From Mycobacterium sp. MYCO198283 (GTDB taxonomy: Bacteria > Actinomycetota > Actinomycetes > Mycobacteriales > Mycobacteriaceae), in the NCBI RefSeq assembly GCF_021213805.1, contig NZ_JAJQJI010000005.1, positions 1 through 64,000 on the forward strand: a stretch of DNA of 64,000 bases, given 5' to 3'. Shown here in pieces: positions 36,422 to 45,117 of this stretch. Every line of letters begins with the position of its first letter. Within the stretch, counting starts at the first letter, position 1. The position numbers were made by a program, and so were the translations under genes. The notes under the pieces are model-generated. The model saw only the letters and a program-made list of their open reading frames with translations, made no database searches and was not told the DNA's origin.

Positions 36422-36526
36422 CGTCGTCGGTCGAGGCCGAGAAGTGGCCTACCTTAGACTCACACCGCAATACGGCACATCCGTCGTTTGCGCGGCTCGA
36501 TGACACCGACGGATTGAAGGGGCAAC

Positions 36527-37201
36527 GTGGACGAGATCCTGGCGAGGGCCGGAATCTTCCAGGGGGTCGAACCCAGCGCGGTCTCCGCGCTGACCAAGCA
36601 GCTCAATCCGGTCGACTTCCCGCGGGGGCACACCGTGTTTGCCGAAGGCGAGCCCGGCGACCGGCTCTACATCATCATCACCGGCAAGGTGAAGATCGGC
36701 CGGCGTTCGCCGGACGGCCGCGAGAACCTGCTGACCATCATGGGACCGTCGGACATGTTCGGCGAGCTGTCGATCTTCGATCCCGGCCCCCGGACGTCGA
36801 GCGCCACCACCATCACCGAGGTGCGCGCGGTGTCCATGGACCGCGAGGCTCTGCGCGGGTGGATCGCCGACCGTCCGGAGATCGCCGAACAACTGCTGCG
36901 GGTTCTGGCCCGCCGGCTGCGCCGCACCAACAACAACCTCGCGGACCTGATCTTCACCGATGTGCCCGGCCGCGTGGCCAAGCAGCTGCTGCAACTGGCC
37001 CAGCGGTTCGGCACGCAGGAGGGCGGCGCGCTGCGCGTCACCCACGACCTGACGCAGGAGGAGATCGCCCAGCTGGTCGGCGCCTCGCGGGAAACCGTCA
37101 ACAAGGCGCTCGCCGACTTCGCCCACCGCGGCTGGATCCGCCTCGAGGGCAAGAGCGTGCTGATCAGCGACTCCGAGCGGCTGGCCCGCCGCGCGAGATA
37201 G
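36527..37201 (+). CDS. crp: cAMP receptor protein (CRP/FNR family regulator)
   Basis: The 224-aa product has a cyclic-nucleotide-binding domain in residues ~1-120. Its phosphate cassette is [18 protein letters not shown], and a long dimer helix follows ([20 protein letters not shown]). The winged helix-turn-helix has [20 protein letters not shown]. The sequence is very close to M. tuberculosis Rv3676 as remembered. It regulates stress, resuscitation and carbon genes in response to cAMP, which the membrane cyclase at 11878 could supply. GTG at 36527 follows GAAGGGG; promoter-like TACCTT lies near 36450. Confidence 0.97.
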   Translation: MDEILARAGIFQGVEPSAVSALTKQLNPVDFPRGHTVFAEGEPGDRLYIIITGKVKIGRRSPDGRENLLTIMGPSDMFGELSIFDPGPRTSSATTITEVRAVSMDREALRGWIADRPEIAEQLLRVLARRLRRTNNNLADLIFTDVPGRVAKQLLQLAQRFGTQEGGALRVTHDLTQEEIAQLVGASRETVNKALADFAHRGWIRLEGKSVLISDSERLARRAR

Positions 37202-37228
37202 CACTCGCGCCCGCTGAAACCAGCGTCG

Positions 37229-37260
37229 CCGAGATCGACGAAAAGGCGCCTTCGTCTCGC
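37229..37260. terminator. Hairpin between crp and the convergent metallo-beta-lactamase gene
   Basis: CGAGA..CGACGAA and TTCGTCTCG around an AAGGCGCC loop form an imperfect stem just downstream of crp. It is placed to terminate one or both convergent genes. Confidence 0.4.
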
Positions 37261-37289
37261 ACATTGGCGCCCGTTTGTCGGTTTGGGCG

Positions 37290-38066
37290 CTACGAGTGCA
37301 GGTAGTCGAGCTGCGCCTGGACGGACCATTCGGCGGCGTCCCACAGCGTCTCGTCGACGTCGGTGTAGACGTGCTCGACGATCTGCCGGGCCGTGGCGTC
37401 GTCGCCCAGCGCCGCCAGCGCCGCCCGCACCTGCTCCAGTCGCTCCTCGCGATGGTCGAGGTAGTACTGCGTCACCGCGACGAGGTCGTCGAGCTCGGGG
37501 CCGTGGCCGGGCAGCACCGTGCGATGCCCCAGGACCTGCAGCCGTCGCAGCGATTCCAGGTAGTCGCCGAGGCTGCCGTCCTCGCGGTCGATGACGGTGG
37601 TGCCGCGGCCCAGCACGGTGTCGGCGGTCAGCACGGCATCGTCGATCACGAACGACAGCGAGTCGGCGGTGTGGCCCGGCGTCGCCATCACGGTGATGCG
37701 CAACCCGGCGGCGTCGATGACCTCCCCGTCGCGCAGCGGGCCGCCGAGACCCCGCAGGAAACCGCTACCCACCGAGCGGACGACGGCGCCGGTGCGGTCG
37801 ACGAGCTTGTCGATGCCCCCGGTGTGGTCGGCGTGCCGGTGGCTGATCAACACCAGCGAGACCGTGCCGACGGCGGCGATCCGGTCGATGTGGCCGTCAT
37901 CGTCTTCCGGACCGGGGTCGACGATCACCACCTCGGCGCTGCCCGGCCCCCGCAACACCCAGGTGTTGGTGCCGTCGAGCGTCATGATTCCCGGGTTCTC
38001 GCACAGCAGCACCGACGCCGTCTCGGTGACGGGCCGCAGCTGCGCGTACGCCGGGTGCTCGCTCAC
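37290..38066 (-). CDS. Metallo-beta-lactamase-fold hydrolase (Rv3677c-like)
   Basis: The 258-aa product from GTG 38066 has the metal-binding motif HxHxDH in LVLISHRHADHTGGIDKL. Further ligands are visible in VMATPGHTADSLSFV and TVLPGHGPEL. The C-terminal ~60 residues form the winged-helix-like tail of LACTB2/RNase-like MBL proteins. The GTG is the last of a series of GTGA overlaps created by a 26-bp tandem repeat (38061-38180). It is probably a hydrolase on a thioester or RNA substrate; the exact substrate is not evident. It lies in an operon with ridA-like and DUF4177 genes. Confidence 0.87.
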   Translation of the reverse strand: MSEHPAYAQLRPVTETASVLLCENPGIMTLDGTNTWVLRGPGSAEVVIVDPGPEDDDGHIDRIAAVGTVSLVLISHRHADHTGGIDKLVDRTGAVVRSVGSGFLRGLGGPLRDGEVIDAAGLRITVMATPGHTADSLSFVIDDAVLTADTVLGRGTTVIDREDGSLGDYLESLRRLQVLGHRTVLPGHGPELDDLVAVTQYYLDHREERLEQVRAALAALGDDATARQIVEHVYTDVDETLWDAAEWSVQAQLDYLHS

Positions 38067-38180
38067 GCGACCTCGGCCCAATCGTCGCTCACGCGACCTC
38101 CGCCCAATCGTCGCTCACGCGACCTCCGCCCAATCGTCGCTCACGCGACCTCCGCCCAACCGTCGCTCACGCGACCTCCG
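38061..38180. repeat. 26-bp tandem repeat, about 4.6 copies, between ridA-like and MBL genes
   Basis: GCTCACGCGACCTC recurs at 38061, 38087, 38113, 38139 and 38165, an exact 26-bp period with one or two substitutions. On the minus strand every unit contains GGAGGTCGC (or GAGGTCGC) followed by GTGAGCGA. That is a ribosome site, a GTG start and the TGA stop of the preceding frame in a 4-nt overlap. The array thus forms four chained 9-codon frames (VSDDWAEVA or VSDGWAEVA) linking the ridA-like stop to the MBL start. Confidence 0.95.
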
Positions 38181-38652
38181 CGACCAGCTCCACTTCCACC
38201 GGCGCATCCAGCGGCAATCCCGACACCCCGACGGCCGAGCGGGCGTGCGCGCCGGCATCGCCGAACACCTCGCCGAACAGCTCCGACGCGCCGTTCACCA
38301 CGGCGGGCTGACCGGTGAAACCCGGCGCCGACGCCACGAAGCCGACCACCTTCACGATGCGGACGATCGCGTCGACACCGACCAGCGCGTGCACCGCGGC
38401 CAACGCGTTCAACCCGCAGATCCGGGCGAGCGTCGCGGCGAGGTCGACCGAGACCTCGGCGCCCACCCTGCCGGTGACCAGCAGTTTGCCGTGCGCCATC
38501 GGTAGCTGGCCCGCCGTGAAGACGAGGTTGCCAGTGCGGACGGCCGGCACGTAGGCCGCCAGCGGGGCGACGACCTCGGGCAGCTCGATCCCCTGCTCGC
38601 GCAGCCGGGCGGACCACCGCGTACCCACCGGGTCCCCGCCGGCTGCGCTCAC
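38167..38652 (-). CDS. RidA/YjgF family protein (Rv3678c-like)
   Basis: The 161-aa product from GTG 38652 overlaps the upstream stop (GTGA). The RidA/endoribonuclease-L-PSP fold is indicated by NLVFTAGQLPMAHGKLLVTG, ICGLNALAAVHALVGVD and the C-terminal GLPLDAPVEVELVAEVA. The catalytic Arg of imine deaminases is not obvious, so it may belong to the YjgF-related branch without that activity. It ends in the tandem repeat that carries its stop codon. Confidence 0.85.
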   Translation of the reverse strand: MSAAGGDPVGTRWSARLREQGIELPEVVAPLAAYVPAVRTGNLVFTAGQLPMAHGKLLVTGRVGAEVSVDLAATLARICGLNALAAVHALVGVDAIVRIVKVVGFVASAPGFTGQPAVVNGASELFGEVFGDAGAHARSAVGVSGLPLDAPVEVELVAEVA

Positions 38653-38810
38653 TTCGGGCGTTTGAGGTACGCGACGTGCTGCTCGCCGGTGGGCCCCGGC
38701 AAGACGGCCACCAGCTCCCAGCCGTCGGCCCCCCACTGGTCGAGGATCTGCTTGGTGGCATGGGTCAGCAACGGAACCGTCGCGTACTCCCATGTCGTCG
38801 GCTCACTCAT
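38649..38810 (-). CDS. DUF4177-type small protein (Rv3678A-like)
   Basis: The 53-aa product starts MSEPTTWEYATVPLLTHATK, then ILDQWGADGWELVAVLPGPT and ends YLKRPK. The WEY...DGWELV pattern is typical of DUF4177. TAAGGT lies 6 nt before the ATG, so it is probably leaderless. Its TGA overlaps the GTG of the ridA-like gene. It is first in the operon and divergent from bagA with only 43 bp between them. It may be involved in the same metabolite-repair unit; function is unknown. Confidence 0.85.
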   Translation of the reverse strand: MSEPTTWEYATVPLLTHATKQILDQWGADGWELVAVLPGPTGEQHVAYLKRPK

Positions 38811-38816
38811 GGGCTC

Positions 38817-38847
38817 ACCTTATCGGGCGCGGGCCCTTGGATAGCAT
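38817..38847. promoter_or_regulatory. Divergent leaderless promoters between DUF4177 and bagA genes
   Basis: Minus-strand TAAGGT (38817-38822) and plus-strand TAGCAT (38842-38847) each lie 6 nt before their start codons. The two promoters must overlap in their -35 regions, so they probably compete or are co-regulated. Confidence 0.6.
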
Positions 38848-38853
38848 GACCAC

Positions 38854-39888
38854 GTGGCTTCGTCACCCAACGTCGGGACCGACGGCTCGCCCTCCGTGGG
38901 CTGGCCCGCACGGCTGCGCAACGCGCGCCTGCACTTCGTCAGCGGCAAAGGCGGCACCGGCAAATCGACGGTGGCGGCGGCGCTGGCACTGGCGCTGGCC
39001 GCCGGGGGCCGGCGGGTGCTGCTGGTCGAGGTCGAAGGCCGCCAAGGTATCGCCCAGCTCTTCGACGTCCCGCCGCTGCCCTACGCGGAGGTGAAGATCG
39101 CCACCGCGGAGGGCGGCGGACAGGTCAACGCGCTGGCCATCGACACCGAAGCCGCGTTCCTCGAGTACCTCGACATGTTCTACAACCTCGGGCTGGCCGG
39201 CCGGGCGATGCGGCGCATCGGGGCGGTCGAATTCGCCACCACCATCGCGCCGGGGCTGCGCGACGTGCTGCTGACCGGCAAGATCCGCGAGGTCGTCACC
39301 CGCGCCGACAAGCCCGGCAAGCAGATCGTCTACGACGCGATCGTGGTGGACTCGCCGCCCACCGGACGCATCGCCCGCTTCCTCGACGTCACCAAGGCCG
39401 TGTCCGATCTCGCCAAGGGCGGGCCGGTGCACGGCCAGGCCCAGAGCGTGGTGAAGGTGCTGCACTCGGAGCTGACCGCCATCCACCTCGTCACGCTGCT
39501 GGAGGCGCTGCCGGTGCAGGAGACCCTCGAGGCCATCGAGGAACTGCGCGGGCTCGGACTGCCCATCGGCAGCGTGATCGTCAACCGCAACATCCCGGCC
39601 TACCTCGCGCCCGCGGACCTCGCCAAGGCCGCGCAGGGCGACATCGACGCCGACGCCGTGCGCTCCGGGCTCAACGCGGCCGGAATCACGTTGTCCGAGA
39701 ACGATTTCGCCGGCCTGCTCACCGAGGCGATCGAACACGCCAGCCGCATCGCCGCCCGCGCCGAGAGCGCCGAGCAGCTCGACGACCTGCAGGTGGCGCG
39801 CCTCGAACTCCCGACGCTGACCGACGGGGTCGACCTCGGCGGGCTCTACGAACTGGCGGAAGTGCTGAGCGCACAGGGGGTCTCATGA
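38854..39888 (+). CDS. bagA: ArsA/GET3-family ATPase, first subunit (Rv3679/BagA-like)
   Basis: The 344-aa product from GTG 38854 (leaderless) has deviant Walker [21 protein letters not shown] with the signature Lys, switch I/II-like [14 protein letters not shown], and adenine-loop [13 protein letters not shown]. It pairs with the next gene to form the Rv3679-Rv3680 complex, a bacterial relative of Get3 linked to resistance to glycerol and nitric oxide stress. It lacks CXXC zinc-ligating cysteines of eukaryotic Get3. Its TGA overlaps the ATG of the second subunit. Confidence 0.92.
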   Translation: MASSPNVGTDGSPSVGWPARLRNARLHFVSGKGGTGKSTVAAALALALAAGGRRVLLVEVEGRQGIAQLFDVPPLPYAEVKIATAEGGGQVNALAIDTEAAFLEYLDMFYNLGLAGRAMRRIGAVEFATTIAPGLRDVLLTGKIREVVTRADKPGKQIVYDAIVVDSPPTGRIARFLDVTKAVSDLAKGGPVHGQAQSVVKVLHSELTAIHLVTLLEALPVQETLEAIEELRGLGLPIGSVIVNRNIPAYLAPADLAKAAQGDIDADAVRSGLNAAGITLSENDFAGLLTEAIEHASRIAARAESAEQLDDLQVARLELPTLTDGVDLGGLYELAEVLSAQGVS

Positions 39889-41018
39889 GCACGGCACCAC
39901 CCGCCCTCGACATGGGCGCGATCCTGACCGACCGCAACAACCGAGTCGTCGTGTGCTGCGGCGCGGGCGGCGTGGGCAAGACGACGACGGCGGCGGCCAT
40001 GGCGCTGCGCGCCGCGGAGTACGGCCGCACCGTCGTGGTGCTCACCATCGACCCCGCCAAGCGGCTCGCGCAAGCGCTCGGCATCCAGACCCTCGGCAAC
40101 GTGCCGCAGCGGGTGCCGCTGGCGCCGGAGGTGTCCGGCGAACTGCACGCCATGATGCTGGACATGCGGCGCACCTTCGACGAGATGGTGGTGCAGTACT
40201 CCGGACCTGAACGCGCCGAAGCGATCCTGGAGAACCAGTTCTACCAAACCGTCGCGACGTCGCTGGCCGGTACGCAGGAGTACATGGCCATGGAGAAGCT
40301 CGGCCAGCTGCTCTCGGAGGACCGGTGGGATCTGGTCGTCGTGGACACCCCGCCGTCGCGCAACGCCCTCGACTTCCTCGACGCGCCCAAGCGGCTCGGC
40401 AGCTTCATGGACAGCCGGCTGTGGCGGATGCTGCTGGCGCCCGGCCGCGGCATCGGCCGCCTGGTGACCGGCGCCGTCGGATTGGCCATGCGAGCCATGT
40501 CGACCATCCTCGGCTCGCAAATGCTCTCCGACGCAGCGGGTTTCGTGCAGATGCTCGACACGACGTTCGGCGGGTTCCGCGACAAGGCCGACCGCACCTA
40601 CGAGTTGTTGAAGCGGCGCGGCACCCAATTCGTCGTGGTGTCGGCGGCCGAGCCGGACGCGCTGCGCGAGGCGACGTTCTTCGTCGACCGGTTGTCGCAG
40701 GAGCGGATGCCGCTGGCGGGGCTGATCCTCAACCGCACCCACCCGACGATGTGCGACCTCGGCCCGGACGTGGCGAGCGACGCCGCGGAAAAGCTGGCCG
40801 AAGCCGATCCCGAGTCGATCGCCGCCGCGGTGCTGCGCATCCACGCCGACCGGACCATGACGGCACGCCGCGAGGTACGACTGCTGTCCCGCTTCACCGC
40901 GGCCAATCCCAAGGTGCCGCTGGTCGGTGTGCCGTCGCTGCCGTTCGACGTATCGGACCTCGAGGCGCTGCGCGCGATCGCGGATCAGATCACCGGCGCG
41001 GCGACCGCCGTCGAGTAG
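39885..41018 (+). CDS. bagB: ArsA/GET3-family ATPase, second subunit (Rv3680/BagB-like)
   Basis: The 377-aa product starts at the ATGA overlap with bagA. Deviant Walker A is [20 protein letters not shown], then [18 protein letters not shown] and [20 protein letters not shown]. The Met-rich helical segment (residues ~165-215, [20 protein letters not shown]) resembles the hydrophobic client-binding part of Get3 proteins. It probably forms a heterodimer with BagA and hydrolyses ATP. It ends 19 nt before the convergent whiB4. Confidence 0.92.
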   Translation: MSTAPPALDMGAILTDRNNRVVVCCGAGGVGKTTTAAAMALRAAEYGRTVVVLTIDPAKRLAQALGIQTLGNVPQRVPLAPEVSGELHAMMLDMRRTFDEMVVQYSGPERAEAILENQFYQTVATSLAGTQEYMAMEKLGQLLSEDRWDLVVVDTPPSRNALDFLDAPKRLGSFMDSRLWRMLLAPGRGIGRLVTGAVGLAMRAMSTILGSQMLSDAAGFVQMLDTTFGGFRDKADRTYELLKRRGTQFVVVSAAEPDALREATFFVDRLSQERMPLAGLILNRTHPTMCDLGPDVASDAAEKLAEADPESIAAAVLRIHADRTMTARREVRLLSRFTAANPKVPLVGVPSLPFDVSDLEALRAIADQITGAATAVE

Positions 41019-41019
41019 C

Positions 41020-41373
41020 TCAGCTCACGCTGCGGTGCTTGCGCTGGGCGGCGAAGAACTCCGCCCATGACGACACCTCGGGGTGTTGCTTCAGCAAGGC
41101 GCGGCGCTGCCGCTCCGTCATGCCGCCCCACACCCCGAACTCGACGCGGTTGTCGAGCGCGTCGGCGCCGCATTCGGCGATCACCGGGCAGTGTCGGCAG
41201 ATGATCGCCGCTTTGCGCTGTGCGGCCCCGCGGACGAACAGTTCGTCAGGATCGGCGGCCCGGCAGCGGGCTTGCGTCACCCATGCGATGCGCGCCTCCG
41301 CCTGTGCACCGTGGACCACACCGGTGAGTGAGGTCGACATGGTCCTACGGGCCGCGGGCCGTGATGAAGTCAC
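41020..41373 (-). CDS. whiB4: WhiB-family Fe-S redox regulator WhiB4
   Basis: The 117-aa product from GTG 41373 follows GGAGGGATC. Four cluster Cys are visible (QARCRAAD, then ICRHCPVIAECGADA, C-x2-C-x5-C). The WhiB signature GVWGGMTERQRRALLKQH and a basic C-terminal tail follow. It corresponds to Rv3681c, an oxidation-responsive DNA-binding protein that condenses the nucleoid. A Met 11 codons downstream is an alternative start, but the RPAARRT N-terminus is shared with the M. tuberculosis protein as remembered. Confidence 0.95.
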   Translation of the reverse strand: MTSSRPAARRTMSTSLTGVVHGAQAEARIAWVTQARCRAADPDELFVRGAAQRKAAIICRHCPVIAECGADALDNRVEFGVWGGMTERQRRALLKQHPEVSSWAEFFAAQRKHRSVS

Positions 41374-41443
41374 CGGCGATCCCTCCGTTTCCCGGCCGCC
41401 GAAGCGACTATCCCCAAGACGCGCGCCGCTGTTGCGATCTACG

Positions 41444-41483
41444 CCACATTGCGCCCCGAAGTGTTACCTATGTCGCAATGTGG
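41444..41483. promoter_or_regulatory. Inverted repeat in the whiB4-ponA2 intergenic region
   Basis: CCACATTGCG (41444-41453) and CGCAATGTGG (41474-41483) are perfect 10-bp arms with a 20-nt spacer in the ~300-bp divergent intergenic region. They could be two half-sites for a regulator or a hairpin in the whiB4 leader. Nothing else gene-like is seen in this gap except the ponA2 promoter. Confidence 0.5.
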
Positions 41484-41662
41484 TTACAAGCTAAGTGCTC
41501 AGGGCCGGTTTACGCAACACTTCGTGACCGGCTTTTGTGGCACTGCCGTCCAGACCCGGCCACTCCGCATCGGTCGCCGCCCCAACCAGCGCGTCTCGCC
41601 CGGCACGAACCGTGGTAACGGCGTCAGGATCGTCGAATTGTGTTCGCGTCGGCAGTCCTCAG

Positions 41663-41668
41663 TACGCT
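41663..41668 (+). promoter_or_regulatory. Putative leaderless -10 box of ponA2
   Basis: TACGCT ends 6 nt before the ATG at 41675. Confidence 0.6.
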
Positions 41669-41674
41669 GTTGCC

Positions 41675-44098
41675 ATGTCGGATCGTCCGCCGGTCGGCGT
41701 CACGCTGGTCAAGCTGGCGTGGTGCTGCCTGCTGGCCAGCGTCGTGGCCGCGGGTTTGATGTTCCCGTTCGTCGGTGGCGTCGGGCTGATGTCCAACCGC
41801 GCATCCGACGTCGTGGCCAACGGATCAGCCCAGCTCGTCGAGGGCGAGGTGCCCGCCGTCTCCACCATGGTCGACGCGCAGGGCAACGTCATCGCCTGGC
41901 TGTATTCACAACGCCGCTTCGAGGTCAGCAACGACCAGATCGCGGACACGATGAAGCTCGCGATCGTCTCCATCGAGGACAAGCGGTTCGCCGAGCACAA
42001 CGGCGTCGACTGGAAGGGCACGCTGACCGGTCTGTCGGGATACGTCTCCGGGAACCTCGACACCCGCGGCGGCTCCACCATCGAGCAGCAGTACGTGAAG
42101 AACTACCAACTGCTCGTCGTGGCGCAGACCGACGAGGAGAAGCGAGCGGCGATCGAGACCACGCCGGCGCGCAAGCTGCGGGAGATCCGCATGGCGCTGA
42201 CGCTCGACAAGACGTTCACCAAGCAGGAGATCCTCACCCGCTACCTCAACCTGGTGTCGTTCGGCAACAACGCCTTCGGCATCCAGGACGCGGCGCAGAC
42301 GTATTTCGGCGTCGACGCGGCGCAGCTGAGCTGGTCGCAGTCCGCCCTGCTGGCCGGGTTGGTGCAGTCGACGAGCGCGCTGAACCCCTACACCAACCCT
42401 GAGGGCGCGCTGGCCCGGCGGAACCTGGTGCTCGACACGATGATCGAGAACCTGCCGCAGTACGCGCAGGAGCTGGAGGCGGCGAAGGCGGAACCGCTCG
42501 GTGTGCTGCCCACCCCGCAGGAACTGCCGCGCGGCTGCATCGCGGCCGGCGACCGGGCCTTCTTCTGTGACTACGCGCTCGAATACCTGGCGCGCGCGGG
42601 GCTCAGCAAGGAACAGGTCGCCCGCGGCGGATACCTGATCCGCACCACGCTCGACCCGAAGGTCCAGGACACCGTCAAGCGCGCCGTCAACGAGAACGCG
42701 CCCCCCGATCTGGACGGCGTGGCCAGCGTGATGAGCGCGATCCGGCCCGGCAAGGACCGCCATCCGGTGGTCGCCATGGCCAGCAACCGCAACTACGGGC
42801 TCAACGGCGACGCGGGCGAGACCATGCAGCCGCAGCCGTTCACGCTCGTCGGCGACGGCGCCGGCTCGACGTTCAAGGTCTTCACCGTCGCCGCCGCACT
42901 CGACATGGGCATGGGCATCAACGCCCAGCTCGACGTGCCCGGCCGGTTCGAGGCGAAGGGCATGGGCAGCGGCGGCGCCCGCGGCTGCCCGAAGGACACC
43001 TGGTGCGTGCAGAACGCCGGCTCCTACCGGGGTGCGATGAACGTGACCGATGCGCTCGCGACGTCACCCAACACCGCGTTCGCCAAACTCATCCAGCAGG
43101 TCGGGGTGCAGCGCACCGTCGACATGGCGGTGCGGCTGGGGCTGCGGTCCTACGCGCTGCCCGGCACCGCGCGGGCCTACGACCCGGAGAGCAACGAAAG
43201 CCTCGCCGACTTCATCAAGCGCCAGAACACCGGGTCGTTCACGCTGGGGCCCTACGAGGTCAACGCGCTCGAGCTGTCGAACGTGGCGGCCACGCTGGCC
43301 TCCGCCGGCACCTGGTGCCCGCCCAGCCCCGTCGACAAGGTCTTCGACCGGCACGGCAACGAGGTCGCGATCACGACGGACGCTTGCGAGCAGGCGGTGC
43401 CCGAAGGGTTGGCGAACACGCTCGCCAACGCCATGAGCAAGGACGACCAGGGCTCGGGCACCGCCGCGGGGGCCGCCGGATCGGTGGGCTGGGATCTGCC
43501 GATGTCCGGCAAGACGGGCACCACCGAGGCGCACCGGTCGTCGGCGTTCCTGGGCTTCACCAACCAGTACGCAGCCGCGAACTACATCTTCGACGATTCG
43601 TCGAGCCCGTCGGAGCTGTGCTCGTTCCCGCTGCGGCAGTGCGGCAGCGGTGACCTGTTCGGCGGCAACGAGCCGGCACGCACCTGGTTCTCGGCGTTCA
43701 AGCCCATCGCCACCGACTTCGGTGAGATCCGGCTGCCACCCACCGATCCCCGCTACGTCGAGGGCTCGCCGGGCTCGCGAGTGCCCAGCGTCGCCGGCCT
43801 CTCCCAGGACGTCGCCCGGCAGCGGATCCGCGACGCCGGTTTCCAGGTGTCCGACCAGACGAACTCGGTGAACAGCAGCGCGCGCGCCGGCACGGTGGTC
43901 GGCACCTCGCCGAGCGGGCAGACCATCCCGGGCTCGATCATCACGCTGCAGCTGAGCAACGGCATCGCACCTGCGCCGCCGCCGCCGGTCGACGTCCCGA
44001 ACGGACCGCCGCCGCCGGTCGGCCAGACGGTCGTCCAGATCCCGGGCCTGCCGCCGATCACGGTGCCGGTGCTCGCGCCACCGCCACCACCGCCGTGA
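41675..44098 (+). CDS. ponA2: Bifunctional class A penicillin-binding protein PonA2
   Basis: The 807-aa product has a short cytoplasmic head and one membrane helix (LAWCCLLASVVAAGLMFPFV). The glycosyltransferase-51 domain has the catalytic Glu in AIVSIEDKRFAEHNGVDWKG and GGSTIEQQYVKN. The transpeptidase domain has SxxK in GAGSTFKVFTVAAALD, a SPNTAF (SxN) motif and KTG in MSGKTGTTEAH. A single PASTA domain (PSVAGLSQDVARQRIRDAGF onward) and a Pro-rich tail end the protein. It polymerises and cross-links peptidoglycan. The Rv3682 counterpart is needed for stress and dormancy survival. Confidence 0.96.
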   Translation: MSDRPPVGVTLVKLAWCCLLASVVAAGLMFPFVGGVGLMSNRASDVVANGSAQLVEGEVPAVSTMVDAQGNVIAWLYSQRRFEVSNDQIADTMKLAIVSIEDKRFAEHNGVDWKGTLTGLSGYVSGNLDTRGGSTIEQQYVKNYQLLVVAQTDEEKRAAIETTPARKLREIRMALTLDKTFTKQEILTRYLNLVSFGNNAFGIQDAAQTYFGVDAAQLSWSQSALLAGLVQSTSALNPYTNPEGALARRNLVLDTMIENLPQYAQELEAAKAEPLGVLPTPQELPRGCIAAGDRAFFCDYALEYLARAGLSKEQVARGGYLIRTTLDPKVQDTVKRAVNENAPPDLDGVASVMSAIRPGKDRHPVVAMASNRNYGLNGDAGETMQPQPFTLVGDGAGSTFKVFTVAAALDMGMGINAQLDVPGRFEAKGMGSGGARGCPKDTWCVQNAGSYRGAMNVTDALATSPNTAFAKLIQQVGVQRTVDMAVRLGLRSYALPGTARAYDPESNESLADFIKRQNTGSFTLGPYEVNALELSNVAATLASAGTWCPPSPVDKVFDRHGNEVAITTDACEQAVPEGLANTLANAMSKDDQGSGTAAGAAGSVGWDLPMSGKTGTTEAHRSSAFLGFTNQYAAANYIFDDSSSPSELCSFPLRQCGSGDLFGGNEPARTWFSAFKPIATDFGEIRLPPTDPRYVEGSPGSRVPSVAGLSQDVARQRIRDAGFQVSDQTNSVNSSARAGTVVGTSPSGQTIPGSIITLQLSNGIAPAPPPPVDVPNGPPPPVGQTVVQIPGLPPITVPVLAPPPPPP

Positions 44099-44145
44099 CC
44101 CGCGGCCGTGCTGGTCGTCGCGAGCACGGAACGTCGTCCTCGCAG

Positions 44146-44151
44146 TACGCT
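44146..44151 (+). promoter_or_regulatory. Putative leaderless -10 box of the metallophosphoesterase gene
   Basis: TACGCT ends 6 nt before the ATG at 44158 and supports that start over the upstream in-frame one. Confidence 0.6.
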
Positions 44152-44157
44152 GGCCGC

Positions 44158-45117
44158 ATGACTGACGGGGTCTCGGTGTTGAAAACCTCCGCTGCCGTCG
44201 CGCTGGGCAGCGTGGCCGGCGGCATCGCGTACGGCTCACTGATCGAGCGCAACGCGTTCACCGTGCGGGAGTGCACCATGCCGGTGCTCGCACCGGGCTC
44301 GTCGCCGCTGCGGGTACTGCATCTCAGCGATATCCACATGCGGCCCGGCCAACGTCGCAAGCAGGCGTGGCTGCGCGAGCTCGCCGCCTGGGAGCCGGAC
44401 TTCGTCATCAACACCGGCGACAACCTGGCGCACCAGAAGGCCGTGCCGTCGGTGGTGCAGGCCCTCGGCGACCTGCTCAGCGTTCCGGGCGCCTTCGTCT
44501 TCGGCAGCAACGACTACTTCGCACCCAAGCCGAAGAACCCGGCGAAGTACCTCACCGACCCCAAGCACCGGACGCTGGGCACGCCGCTGCCCTGGCAGGA
44601 TCTGCGCGCGGCGTTCACCGAGCGGGGCTGGCTCGACATGACGCACGTCCGCCGGGAGTTCGAGGTCGCCGGCCTGCACATCGCGGCGGCCGGCGTCGAC
44701 GACCCGCACCTCAAGCGCGACCGGTACGAGACCATCGCCGGGCCGGCGAGCCCCACCGCGGATCTGCGGCTGGGCCTGACGCACTCACCCGAGCCGCGCG
44801 TGCTCGACCGGTTCGCGGCCGACGGCTACGACCTGGTGCTGGCGGGCCATACGCACGGCGGGCAGCTGTGTGTGCCGTTCTACGGCGCGATCGTCACCAA
44901 CTGCGAGCTCGACCGCTCGCGGGCCAAAGGCGCGTCGCAGTGGGGCGCGCACATGAAGCTGCACGTCTCGGCCGGCATCGGGACGTCGCCGTACTCCCCG
45001 ATCCGGTTCTGCTGCCGGCCCGAGGCCACGCTGCTCACGCTGGTGCCCACTCCGATCGGCGGCGCCGACGCCGCGATCCGTTCACTGCAGAAGCACCCGA
45101 CCGCATCCGTGCGGTGA
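44158..45117 (+). CDS. Membrane-associated metallophosphoesterase (Rv3683-like)
   Basis: The 319-aa product has an N-terminal hydrophobic stretch ([16 protein letters not shown]). The calcineurin-like motif set is [30 protein letters not shown] (Asn-Asp in place of GNHD) and [11 protein letters not shown]. It is similar to YkuE/UDP-2,3-diacylglucosamine-hydrolase-like phosphoesterases. The substrate is unknown. Its TGA overlaps the GTG of the next gene, so translation of the two is coupled. Confidence 0.88.
   Translation: MTDGVSVLKTSAAVALGSVAGGIAYGSLIERNAFTVRECTMPVLAPGSSPLRVLHLSDIHMRPGQRRKQAWLRELAAWEPDFVINTGDNLAHQKAVPSVVQALGDLLSVPGAFVFGSNDYFAPKPKNPAKYLTDPKHRTLGTPLPWQDLRAAFTERGWLDMTHVRREFEVAGLHIAAAGVDDPHLKRDRYETIAGPASPTADLRLGLTHSPEPRVLDRFAADGYDLVLAGHTHGGQLCVPFYGAIVTNCELDRSRAKGASQWGAHMKLHVSAGIGTSPYSPIRFCCRPEATLLTLVPTPIGGADAAIRSLQKHPTASVR

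Noticed and set aside
38061..38180. CRISPR-like short repeat array
   Set aside because: The 26-bp units are directly adjacent with no spacers, there are no cas genes, and the repeat is explained by amplification of a stop/start junction.
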